Of a DNA stretch of 64,000 bases, positions 56,849-64,000 are shown in pieces. Below the pieces are notes generated by a model. It was not told the origin of the DNA. It saw nothing but the letters and a program-made list of their open reading frames with translations, and did no database searches. Every line of letters starts with the position of its first letter. Position 1 is the stretch's first letter. This stretch comes from an uncultured Flavobacteriaceae bacterium (GTDB lineage Bacteria > Bacteroidota > Bacteroidia > Flavobacteriales > Flavobacteriaceae): positions 124,001 to 188,000 of the forward strand of contig CANNAN010000001.1 in the NCBI GenBank assembly GCA_947502635.1. Reading direction: 5' to 3'. Position numbers and translations under genes: made by a program.

Positions 56849-56882
56849 GAAGCCCATCAAATTATTTATTTAATGGGCTTCT
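56849..56882 (-). terminator. Terminator of the bicarbonate transporter operon
   Basis: Stem AGAAGCCCAT/ATGGGCTTCT (56849-56858 with 56873-56882), extended by A-T pairs, 33 bp past the stop of the 103-residue gene. Confidence 0.8.
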
Positions 56883-56915
56883 AAACTAACTAAACTAATT
56901 AAAACAAACTACTAA

Positions 56916-57227
56916 TTAATCTTCTACTTTTATTGTTACGATGCTTTCAATTTTTAATTTTTTACCATGTAATCTGGCATTTGTTAAAAATGACTTGGCA
57001 TCATGTTTTGCATCAATAAGTTCTATTATTCTACCACTGTCATATTCACAAGCATCGTTTATGTTTCCTTCAGTACGAGACAATCTTTGTATTTTGTGAA
57101 AGTTTATCTTCACATCTAAAATGTTGTTTATAATATCTGCTGCTTCTGATGATGTAAAGCAACCATCTATAAGTTTGATTTTTTGTTCTAATTTTGAATC
57201 AATCGTTGTTTTTAATGTGGTTTCCAT
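56916..57227 (-). CDS. Small hypothetical protein after the SbtA-like gene
   Basis: I do not recognise this 103-residue protein. It is cytosolic and mixed helix/strand. The middle part (about 22-55: DGCFTSSEAADIINNILDVKINFHKIQ) looks like a helix-rich interaction segment, and the C terminus ends in a strand KIESIVTIKVED. It is not a PII-like SbtB by sight, since the T-loop and nucleotide motifs are absent, but it occupies the position where SbtB is often found. It lies 31 bp after the transporter gene and shares its terminator, so an accessory or regulatory role is possible. Confidence 0.72.
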   Translation of the reverse strand: METTLKTTIDSKLEQKIKLIDGCFTSSEAADIINNILDVKINFHKIQRLSRTEGNINDACEYDSGRIIELIDAKHDAKSFLTNARLHGKKLKIESIVTIKVED

Positions 57228-57258
57228 AATGTGGTTTTTAAATTAATATTGAATTTTT

Positions 57259-58227
57259 TTAATTAAAATGTTGAATTATATAGAGGTATAGTGGCATACC
57301 TAGAGTAATATTGAAAGGAAATGTAATTGCTAATGCCATAGGTATATATAGACTAGGGCTTGCCTTAGGTACTGCTATTTTCATAGCTGCGGGAACTGCA
57401 ATGTAAGAAGCACTAGCCGCAAGAATAGTAAATAATAATCTGTTACCAGTATGAGAAATAAAAGCCCCGCTAGCCACTGCTACTAAAGAACCGTTTATGA
57501 TTGGTATTATGATGGCAAATAGTAAAGCAAAACGTCCTTTTTTTATGAATTCCGAGAGCTTTTTTCCACTAGTAATTCCCATATCTAGTAAAAAAACGGC
57601 TAAAAATCCTTTGAAAATATCTGTCGTAAATGGTTTTATACCTTCTGCTTGAGCATCACTGGCTAAAAAACCAATCATTAAACTCCCAATTATTAGTAAA
57701 ACACTCCCATTAAACAAACTATGATGTAGTGCCGTTTTTAAGGGAATATCAGATTTTCCTTTACTTCCTTTGAAAATCATAATTAATAGAAGCCCTACCA
57801 TAATTGAAGGTGCTTCCATAAGCGCCATAACAGCAACCATGTGACCGCTAAAAGGAATCTGTTCTATTTCTAAAAAAGAGATGGCTGTTACAAAAGTTAC
57901 GGCACTAACAGATCCGTAGGAAGCTGCTATGGCACCAGCGTTATCTATGCTAAATTTTTTTCTAAGAACAAAATATGTATAAATAGGGATAGCAACCGCC
58001 AAAAAGATGCCAAATAATAAGGACCAAATAATTTCTATGCTAAACGTACTGTGTGATAATTCTTGTCCGCCTTTGAACCCTATTGCTAATAATAAATAGA
58101 GTGAAATAAACTTTGATGAATTCTCTGGGATTTTAAGATCGCTCTTTAATTGAACTGCAATGACACCTAAAAAGAAGAAAAGCAGTGCTGGGTTTGTAAG
58201 ATTGTCTATTAGTAAATGTAAATCCAT
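57259..58227 (-). CDS. Sodium-dependent bicarbonate transporter, SbtA family
   Basis: This 322-residue inner-membrane protein has about ten hydrophobic segments and the SbtA-family (formerly DUF897) pattern: NPALLFFFLGVIAVQLKSDL at the N terminus, LLAIGFKGGQELS, SYGSVSAVTFVTA, and SYIAVPAAMKIAVPKASPSLY near 290. SbtA imports bicarbonate with sodium in cyanobacteria; in heterotrophic marine bacteria it probably supplies bicarbonate to carboxylases. It lies between two unknown small genes and opposite a LysR regulator at 58535. Confidence 0.9.
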   Translation of the reverse strand: MDLHLLIDNLTNPALLFFFLGVIAVQLKSDLKIPENSSKFISLYLLLAIGFKGGQELSHSTFSIEIIWSLLFGIFLAVAIPIYTYFVLRKKFSIDNAGAIAASYGSVSAVTFVTAISFLEIEQIPFSGHMVAVMALMEAPSIMVGLLLIMIFKGSKGKSDIPLKTALHHSLFNGSVLLIIGSLMIGFLASDAQAEGIKPFTTDIFKGFLAVFLLDMGITSGKKLSEFIKKGRFALLFAIIIPIINGSLVAVASGAFISHTGNRLLFTILAASASYIAVPAAMKIAVPKASPSLYIPMALAITFPFNITLGMPLYLYIIQHFN

Positions 58228-58247
58228 AAAAGATTATATTGTAACTG

Positions 58248-58451
58248 TTATTTGTTAATATATCTGTCTTTTGCACTCAATAGAGTCATACCAATGATCA
58301 AACCACATAGTAGTATCTTTTCTAGAAATAAATAGTCGTTTATTATTGATAGAGAAACGATGGTTGCATAAATTAATGTAATAATGATGTCATTAAGATA
58401 GGCTGATTTTTGATGTAATCTTTTAATGCTTTTCAATAGTTTTTCTTTCAT
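58248..58451 (-). CDS. Small membrane protein, unknown
   Basis: This 67-residue protein has a basic N terminus and two hydrophobic segments (IIITLIYATIVSLSII and KILLCGLIIGMTLLSA), so it is probably an inner-membrane protein with both ends in the cytoplasm. It is the first gene of the minus-strand SbtA operon, 20 bp upstream of the transporter, and is divergent from the LysR gene. Possibly a transporter subunit; no family recognised. Confidence 0.68.
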   Translation of the reverse strand: MKEKLLKSIKRLHQKSAYLNDIIITLIYATIVSLSIINDYLFLEKILLCGLIIGMTLLSAKDRYINK

Positions 58452-58510
58452 TGTTTTTAGATTTGATGCAAAGTTTAATTATTTTATTCATATATTTTTA
58501 TTTATATTTA

Positions 58511-58525
58511 TTATGAAATACATAA
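58511..58525. promoter_or_regulatory. LysR-type operator candidate
   Basis: TTATGAAATACATAA is a perfect 5-bp inverted repeat and contains the T-N11-A pattern of LysR sites. It lies in the 83-bp divergent region between the LysR gene and the SbtA operon. Confidence 0.55.
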
Positions 58526-58534
58526 GAATTATTT

Positions 58535-59458
58535 ATGAATTATACATTACATCAATTAGAAGTGTTTTTAAAGATAGTTGAATTACAGAGTGTTACAAGG
58601 GCTTCTGAAGCGTTATACCTTACACAACCAGCCGTTTCAATCCAACTAAAAAAGTTTCAAGAGCAGTTTAAAATTCCCTTATTTGAAGTTGTTGGTAGGA
58701 AAATATATATCACAGAATTTGGGGAAGAAGTTGCACAAGCTGGAAAAAAAATAATGGAAGAAGTCAAGGCTATAGATTATAAAGCACTATCCTTTCAAGG
58801 GGAACTTGCTGGAAAATTAAAAATTGCTATTGTATCTACTGCTAAGTATGTGATGCCTTATTTTATATCAGATTTTATTAATAAAAATAGAGGTATAGAT
58901 TTGGTTATGGATGTTACCAATAAATCTAATGTTGTTAGAGCTTTGGAGAATAACGAAGTTGACTTTGCTATGGTTTCAACGATACCTAAGAAACTTAAAA
59001 TTAATAGCATTGAACTTATGAAAAATGAGTTGTTCATGGTTGGAGGAAAAAATTATAAACATAAAGGAAAATATTTATCTAAAACCGAGTTTCAAAAATT
59101 GCCACTTATTTACAGAGAGCAAGGGTCTGCTACACGATTGGCAATGGAAAAGTTTATAGACTCCAGAAAAATATCTACTTATAAAAAAATGGAACTTACT
59201 TCTAACGAAGCATTGAAACAAGCTGTTATTTCTGGTTTAGGATATTCTATTATGCCTTTAATTGGAATAAAGAATGCTATTAGTCTTGGAGAATTACAAA
59301 TTATTCCAGTAAAAGGACTGCCTATAGTTACTACTTGGAATTTAGTTTGGTTGAGTTCAAAGAATATGTCCAATATCTCAAAAAAACTGATAGAGCATAT
59401 TAACACAAATAAACAGTTGTTAATAGACAAACACTTTGGGTGGTTGGATCAATATTAA
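58535..59458 (+). CDS. LysR-family transcriptional regulator
   Basis: This 307-residue LysR regulator has the N-terminal winged HTH (MNYTLHQLEVFLKIVELQS, then SEALYLTQPAVSIQLKKFQEQF) and a substrate-binding-like effector domain from about residue 90. It resembles the CbbR/CmpR branch in gene context: it is divergent from an SbtA-type bicarbonate transporter with a T-N11-A palindrome between. Control of that transporter by an inorganic-carbon signal is inference. Confidence 0.93.
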   Translation: MNYTLHQLEVFLKIVELQSVTRASEALYLTQPAVSIQLKKFQEQFKIPLFEVVGRKIYITEFGEEVAQAGKKIMEEVKAIDYKALSFQGELAGKLKIAIVSTAKYVMPYFISDFINKNRGIDLVMDVTNKSNVVRALENNEVDFAMVSTIPKKLKINSIELMKNELFMVGGKNYKHKGKYLSKTEFQKLPLIYREQGSATRLAMEKFIDSRKISTYKKMELTSNEALKQAVISGLGYSIMPLIGIKNAISLGELQIIPVKGLPIVTTWNLVWLSSKNMSNISKKLIEHINTNKQLLIDKHFGWLDQY

Positions 59459-59475
59459 TTTTATTCAAAAACAAT

Positions 59476-59513
59476 AAAAAAGCCTTATCAAAATTATTTG
59501 ATAAGGCTTTTTT
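59476..59513. terminator. Bidirectional terminator between LysR and accD
   Basis: A perfect 17-bp stem (59476-59492 with 59497-59513), 4-nt loop, with A and T runs on the arms. It serves the convergent LysR and accD genes. Confidence 0.85.
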
Positions 59514-59543
59514 ATAAATTATAAGAAAACTGTTTGCTTTCTT

Positions 59544-60401
59544 TTACGCTCTTAAAGGCTGATTTGTTATTAAATCAAGGTATTTATTTACTTTATTTTT
59601 TAATTCGTTTCTTACTGTGATAAAATCTAAGAAACCATGTTCTAATAAAAACTCAGAAGTTTGAAAACCTTCTGGTAATTCTTTTCCTGTAGTATCTCTT
59701 ACAATTCTTGGTCCTGCAAATCCGATTAAAGCTCCAGGTTCACTAATGTTAATATCTCCTAACATGGCAAATGAAGCTGTTGTGCCACCTGTAGTTGGGT
59801 CTGTACATAACGAAACATAAGGAATTTGTGCTTCTGCTAATTGTGCTAATTTTACAGATGTTTTAGCTAGTTGCATTAAAGATAACGCAGCTTCCATCAT
59901 TCTTGCACCTCCAGATTTTGATATAACCATTAAAGGAATTTTTTTCTTTAATGCATAATCTGCTGCTCGTGCAATTTTTTCGCCTACAACGCTTCCCATA
60001 GAACCACCAATAAAAGCAAAGTCCATACAAGCAACGACTAAATCTTTTCCTTTAGATTTTCCAACAGCTGTCCGAACGGCATCTTTTAAATTGGTCTTAT
60101 CCTGAGCAGCTTTTAAACGTTCTGGATATTTTTTTGTATCGACAAATTTAAGTGGATCTTTAGATTCTAAATTAATATCTAATTCTTTGAACTTATTGTC
60201 GTCGAATAATATTTCAAAGTATTCTTTACTTCCTATGCGCACATGATAACCATCTTCTGGGCTTACATAGAAATTTTTCTCTAATTCTTCTGCATCAACA
60301 ACTTTACCTGTGGGTGATTTATACCAAAGTCCTTTAGGAGTATCTTTTTTCTCCTCTGTTGTTGTTGTAATTCCTTTTGTTTTTCTTTTAAACCAAGACA
60401 T
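59544..60401 (-). CDS. accD: Acetyl-CoA carboxylase carboxyltransferase beta subunit
   Basis: This 285-residue subunit transfers CO2 from carboxybiotin to acetyl-CoA in fatty acid synthesis. The crotonase-type core is intact: [51 protein letters not shown] and [12 protein letters not shown]. The N-terminal zinc ribbon seen in Escherichia coli AccD has no cysteines here; the positions read KSPTGK and VSPEDG (about 29-50). The rest of that domain's sequence is kept ([11 protein letters not shown]), so the fold probably remains without metal. This appears to be normal for flavobacteria. Confidence 0.97.
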   Translation of the reverse strand: MSWFKRKTKGITTTTEEKKDTPKGLWYKSPTGKVVDAEELEKNFYVSPEDGYHVRIGSKEYFEILFDDNKFKELDINLESKDPLKFVDTKKYPERLKAAQDKTNLKDAVRTAVGKSKGKDLVVACMDFAFIGGSMGSVVGEKIARAADYALKKKIPLMVISKSGGARMMEAALSLMQLAKTSVKLAQLAEAQIPYVSLCTDPTTGGTTASFAMLGDINISEPGALIGFAGPRIVRDTTGKELPEGFQTSEFLLEHGFLDFITVRNELKNKVNKYLDLITNQPLRA

Positions 60402-60734
60402 AATGATTTACGATTTTAGATTAACGATTGTTAGATTTTTTAATCTTAGTAAGCGTTATTCGTGTTAAGGATTATTCATCCTTTATTAGCGTTAAATACG
60501 AAATCGTGAAACATTCGTATTTAAGACATTTGTTAAGACACTTCCGTTTTCTTGGATAGCGACAGACAAAAGCCTGGGTACAAAATTAAACCTTTTTTTA
60601 ATTTTGTGGTAGCACCCTCATGATTTTATTAATTCAATGTTTGTAACTGTTTGTTTTGTAGGTTTGTAAAAGCAAAAAGACTCTGTGTAATACAGAGTCT
60701 TTAATGAATATGTTTGTAGTAAATTTACCTATGA
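60402..60734. other. Intergenic region between accD and fba
   Basis: These 333 bp hold the fba terminator (60676-60702) and the accD upstream region. A TAATTTTG box on the minus strand (60581-60588) fits the -7 form but lies 180 bp before accD and lacks a clear -33 element. No gene seen. Confidence 0.5.
60676..60702 (-). terminator. Terminator after fba
   Basis: A perfect 11-bp stem AAAGACTCTGT/ACAGAGTCTTT (60676-60686 with 60692-60702), 5-nt loop, followed by T-rich sequence on the minus strand. Confidence 0.8.
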
Positions 60735-61802
60735 TTATAAGGTGTTTACATTGTTTAAATCTTCAAAAGCCTTTTTTAAACGTTCTACAAAAGTAATTTC
60801 ACCTGCACGTAACCATACACGTGGGTCGTAAAACTTTTTATTTGGAACATCATCTCCATCAGGATTTCCTATCTGTGCTTTTAAATACTCAGATTTATCA
60901 CCCATATAGTCGCGAATACCACTCATAAATGCATATTGTAAATCAGTATCAATATTCATTTTTATAACACCATAGCTGATACCTTCACGAATTTCTTCAA
61001 CTGTTGAACCAGAACCACCGTGGAAAACAAAATCAATATGATTTTCTTCAACACCATATTTCTCAGAAATATACTCTTGAGAATTTTTTAAGATTTTTGG
61101 AGTTAATTTTACATTTCCTGGTTTGTAAACACCATGTACATTACCAAATGCTGCTGCAATAGTAAATTTAGGACTTACTTTGCTTAACTCTTCGTAAGCA
61201 TAAGCAACTTCTTCTGGTTGTGTATATAATTTAGAATCATCTACATCAGTATTATCTACACCATCTTCTTCACCACCTGTAATTCCAAGCTCTATTTCAA
61301 GAGTCATACCCATTTTGCTCATGCGCTCTAAATAGGTTTTGCATATTTCAATATTTTCTTCGATTGGTTCTTCAGAAAGATCAATCATATGCGAACTGAA
61401 AAGTGATTTTCCTGTTTCAGCAAAATGTTTTTCACTAGCATCTAACAAACCATCAATCCAAGGTAATAATTTTTTTGCACAGTGATCTGTATGTAAGATT
61501 ACTGGAACACCATAGGCTTCAGATAATGTATGTACATGTTTTGCACCTGCAACGGCACCAGCAATAGCAGCTTTTTGTCCGTCGTTGCTTAAACCTTTAC
61601 CTGCATTAAATTGTGCACCTCCATTTGAAAACTGGATAATTACCGGAGCATTTAAATCTCTAGCAGTTTCTAATACACCATTTATAGTATCAGAACCTAT
61701 AACATTAACAGCAGGTAGTGCATAGTTGTTGGCTTTAGCATGGTTAAAAATAGCTTGTACTTCATCTCCTGTTGCTACTCCTGGTTTTATATTGTGTCCC
61801 AT
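60735..61802 (-). CDS. fbaA: Class II fructose-bisphosphate aldolase
   Basis: This 355-residue zinc aldolase cleaves fructose 1,6-bisphosphate in glycolysis and works in reverse in gluconeogenesis. The zinc and active-site motifs are in place: VILHTDHCAKK near 107, GITGGEEDGVDN, the second zinc histidine in AAAFGNVHGVYKPGN near 226, and FVFHGGSGS near 265. The length is that of the FbaA (class IIA) form. It is monocistronic with a good promoter and terminator. Its triose product links it to the KDPG aldolase route. Confidence 0.98.
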   Translation of the reverse strand: MGHNIKPGVATGDEVQAIFNHAKANNYALPAVNVIGSDTINGVLETARDLNAPVIIQFSNGGAQFNAGKGLSNDGQKAAIAGAVAGAKHVHTLSEAYGVPVILHTDHCAKKLLPWIDGLLDASEKHFAETGKSLFSSHMIDLSEEPIEENIEICKTYLERMSKMGMTLEIELGITGGEEDGVDNTDVDDSKLYTQPEEVAYAYEELSKVSPKFTIAAAFGNVHGVYKPGNVKLTPKILKNSQEYISEKYGVEENHIDFVFHGGSGSTVEEIREGISYGVIKMNIDTDLQYAFMSGIRDYMGDKSEYLKAQIGNPDGDDVPNKKFYDPRVWLRAGEITFVERLKKAFEDLNNVNTL

Positions 61803-61837
61803 TGTATTGTTTTAATTGATTAATAATTTAGACTGAC

Positions 61838-61871
61838 CAAAAGTAATGATTTTTATAGATTCTGTATCAAT
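61838..61871 (-). promoter_or_regulatory. Promoter of fba
   Basis: On the minus strand TACTTTTG (61838-61845) fits TAnnTTTG, with a TTG (61868-61870) 22 nt upstream. The -7 box ends 35 nt before the start codon. Confidence 0.6.
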
Positions 61872-62078
61872 GATTTAAATTGAAAATACATTTTGAAAGC
61901 TAAAACGTTGTAGTTTGGAGGCGTCTTAAATTATTACTTAAATGTTAATGAAGCATTTAAGAGGTTTTATAATGAACCTTTTTCTTTATCTAAACAAATT
62001 ATTATATGCCTGATTAAGTTTTTATGTTTTGGGGTATAAAAAAGGATTACTTTTTAGCCTAATTGAAAAGCAATTCAT

Positions 62079-64000
62079 TTAAAAAGGATAGTTTATACCT
62101 ATGTTATAAACAGCATTTGAGAAGTTATAATCGTTAAACCACCTGTTTTTATCTCTATAAAAGGGATCGTAAGTTTTAAAGCCTATATCAAAACGAAATA
62201 TAAAAAAACTAAAATCGTAGCGTAGACCAAAGCCAGAACCTACGGCGATATCTTTTAACGAATTAAAGTTTGTAAATGTGGCGCTGTCATCTTCTACATT
62301 ATCTAAGACATTCCAAATATTTCCAGTATCAACAAAAATGGCTCCATTTAAATCTTCGAATATATTAAAACGTTGCTCAACACTTAAGGCTATTTTTAAG
62401 TTAGCTTCATTAAACTCATTGATGGTTTTAGAACTACCAGGACCTAAGCTATAAGCTGTCCAGGCACGATTGTCATTAGGGCCACCAGCAAAGAAACTTT
62501 TTGAAAATGGAATACTCGTAGAGTTTCCATAAGGGATAGCAATGCCTAAAAAACTTCTCATAGCGAATACATTCTTTTTTCCCAAATCCCAATGTTTGGT
62601 ATAATCGAATTCAGTTTTTATATATTGGGAATATGCAACATCAAAAATCTCATAACGATTATCGCTATTTTTCTTTAAACCTAGTAATTTTGATGTATTT
62701 GCTAGTAAGTTCCCTGCAAGTTCCAGTTTGAAACGAAAAATGGAAAAGTCATCATCAAACAGATTGGTACGTTCATCATTAATAAAGCTGAAGCTGGAAG
62801 AGAGAATTAAATTGTCTTCTGTTAATCGCTCTTTACGCTCATCAATACTATTTATTACAGCTAATTGGCTATTCGATATTTCGTTGGGAGTAATTGGATT
62901 TAGAGCATAATCTAAAAAATCATCTGTTTGACTGGGAATGTCTAAATCGTTATTTGCATCTATATAATTAACATCTTTTGCGATTTGATTTAGAGAATTA
63001 TAAGAGTTTTGATAGATGCCAAAATAGTTATTGACATTAAGGTTTCTAACGTATTGAGCATTAAACAAATCGAGTCTGTTGCTTACTTTTTTATTTGGAT
63101 ACCAGCTATAATTAAATGTGCCGCTAAAAGTTTGCTTATCTAACCCTATGTTAGTCTGACTCGTTGCAGATAAACTCATTCGTGTAGATGGAGACATGTA
63201 TTTCGGAATGATATTCTCTGTGTTAAAAGGAGAAAATAATCTGGGGATTGTGAGCTTAAAATCAACACCAATTTCATTAATGTCAAAAAAGGGATCGTCA
63301 ATATTGTTTTTATCTTTTGATGCACCAATAGATCCAATTGCTGAAACTTCAAGTGTTTCTGCTCCTCTAAAAATATTTCTGATTAATAAACTTGGGTTTA
63401 ATGAAAAACCAAAGGATTGAATATTACTTTGCGATACATCAGCACTAAAGCCTAAACTAAACTTTTTTAAAGGCGTTAATCTTATAGTATCTGTAAGTGT
63501 ATTGTCAGGATTCTCTATATACTCAATGTTTGGATATTTAAAGGTACGTAGCTCATTTATATGCCTATAAGTTCGTGTTCTATCCAGGTCTTTAAAAACA
63601 GAGCCAGGGCTTATAAATATAGCGTCTGTAAGTGCTTCTGGTCTGTAACGAATTTTATTATAGCTATAAAGTTTGTAACCGTTATAAGTTATGGAGTCTT
63701 GAAATGGTTTTCCTCTATTTTCAAATGTATAATCTGTAATGATATTTACATCTTTAATTTTGAATATTTTAAAAGGCTCTCGTCTAATAGAGTCTTGTGT
63801 TCTTATGGCTCTATTTTGAATTTGAATTCCAACATTCACTTTCTTATTAGTGCCTACTGTATCTATTTCGAAGGTGATATAATCCTGATCGAAATGAAAC
63901 ACCCCAGAGTTACGTAATTCATTAGAGATTCTATCACGTTCTTGCTCAAAATTAGTAGTTTTATATTGCTCGGTTGATTTTATTAAAGCGTCTCTCTTTA
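62079..64000 (-). CDS. BamA/TamA-family outer-membrane protein (TamL-like), 5' end outside window
   Basis: The reading frame stays open through the window edge at 64000, so the GTG at 63902 is not the start: residues upstream (RDALIKSTEQYKTTNFEQER) continue a POTRA-type region. The visible 640 residues hold POTRA repeats (to about 150) and then an Omp85-type barrel with DLDRTRTYRHINELR, FFAGGPNDNRAWTAYSLGPG (conserved loop), AIFVDTGNIWN, VGSGFGLRYDF and a C-terminal aromatic residue (NYPF). Members insert or export outer-membrane proteins; flavobacterial homologues of this type are lipoproteins working with TamB. Whether a lipobox is present cannot be seen. Confidence 0.88.
   Translation of the reverse strand, partial: KRDALIKSTEQYKTTNFEQERDRISNELRNSGVFHFDQDYITFEIDTVGTNKKVNVGIQIQNRAIRTQDSIRREPFKIFKIKDVNIITDYTFENRGKPFQDSITYNGYKLYSYNKIRYRPEALTDAIFISPGSVFKDLDRTRTYRHINELRTFKYPNIEYIENPDNTLTDTIRLTPLKKFSLGFSADVSQSNIQSFGFSLNPSLLIRNIFRGAETLEVSAIGSIGASKDKNNIDDPFFDINEIGVDFKLTIPRLFSPFNTENIIPKYMSPSTRMSLSATSQTNIGLDKQTFSGTFNYSWYPNKKVSNRLDLFNAQYVRNLNVNNYFGIYQNSYNSLNQIAKDVNYIDANNDLDIPSQTDDFLDYALNPITPNEISNSQLAVINSIDERKERLTEDNLILSSSFSFINDERTNLFDDDFSIFRFKLELAGNLLANTSKLLGLKKNSDNRYEIFDVAYSQYIKTEFDYTKHWDLGKKNVFAMRSFLGIAIPYGNSTSIPFSKSFFAGGPNDNRAWTAYSLGPGSSKTINEFNEANLKIALSVEQRFNIFEDLNGAIFVDTGNIWNVLDNVEDDSATFTNFNSLKDIAVGSGFGLRYDFSFFIFRFDIGFKTYDPFYRDKNRWFNDYNFSNAVYNIGINYPF

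Noticed and set aside
63561-63917. 118-codon plus-strand ORF
   Set aside because: It is a shadow of the TamA/BamA-family gene, whose frame carries clear POTRA and barrel sequence.

Overview
The window is AT-rich DNA from a marine-type member of the Flavobacteriaceae (Bacteroidota). The evidence is two SusC/SusD pairs with hybrid two-component regulators, a type IX secretion sorting domain, the short 287-residue RpoD, -7 boxes of the TAnnTTTG type, few Shine-Dalgarno sequences, and core genes of flavobacterial form (AccD, PNPase, RpsO, class II aldolase).

Layout. 1-545: a GIY-YIG nuclease gene lies between a GC-rich repeat with a tRNA fragment and a complete tRNA-Arg(UCG), followed by strong terminators. 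544-5041 (minus): an AidA/PixA inclusion-body family protein, two unrecognised cytosolic proteins, and a histidine kinase/LytTR response regulator pair, with a tandem 21-bp-period operator candidate upstream. 5241-21387: first polysaccharide utilisation module, with an HTCS regulator (minus) divergent from GH2 - SusC - SusD - sulfatase - MFS transporter - galactonate-dehydratase-like enolase-superfamily enzyme. 21621-26888 (minus): two exported VCBS/ASPIC-UnbV beta-propeller proteins. 27220-40984: second module, SusC - SusD - HTCS - second dehydratase - KDG kinase - KDPG aldolase - SMP-30 lactonase. 41121-47748: MtfA-type peptidase, arsenosugar-type glycosyltransferase with a flavin disulfide oxidoreductase, a TetR-controlled group (PPOX-like flavoprotein, alpha/beta hydrolase, SnoaL-like protein) and a CBS protein. 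47745-64000: mostly housekeeping genes (rpe, rpoD, pnp, rpsO, accD, fba, a TamA/BamA-family protein cut by the window edge) plus a BLUF photoreceptor, an HTH regulator with an outer-membrane protein, a processive glycosyltransferase and a LysR/SbtA bicarbonate transport locus.

How the genes work together (inference). The two glycan modules look like one catabolic unit. A sulfated glycan would be captured by SusCD, desulfated and cut by the GH2 enzyme. The monosaccharide acid would enter through the MFS carrier, then be dehydrated to a 2-keto-3-deoxy acid, phosphorylated and split to pyruvate and a triose phosphate. The SMP-30 lactonase fits the step before dehydration. The sugar dehydrogenase expected before the lactonase is not in the window.

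The observations most worth a second look are the GIY-YIG/tRNA unit, whose left flank repeats 14 nt of the tRNA up to the middle of the anticodon; the AidA-LytTR locus with its operator; three identical 14-bp TetR-type operators, one of them inside a coding sequence; and the SbtA locus with two unknown small genes and a LysR palindrome.
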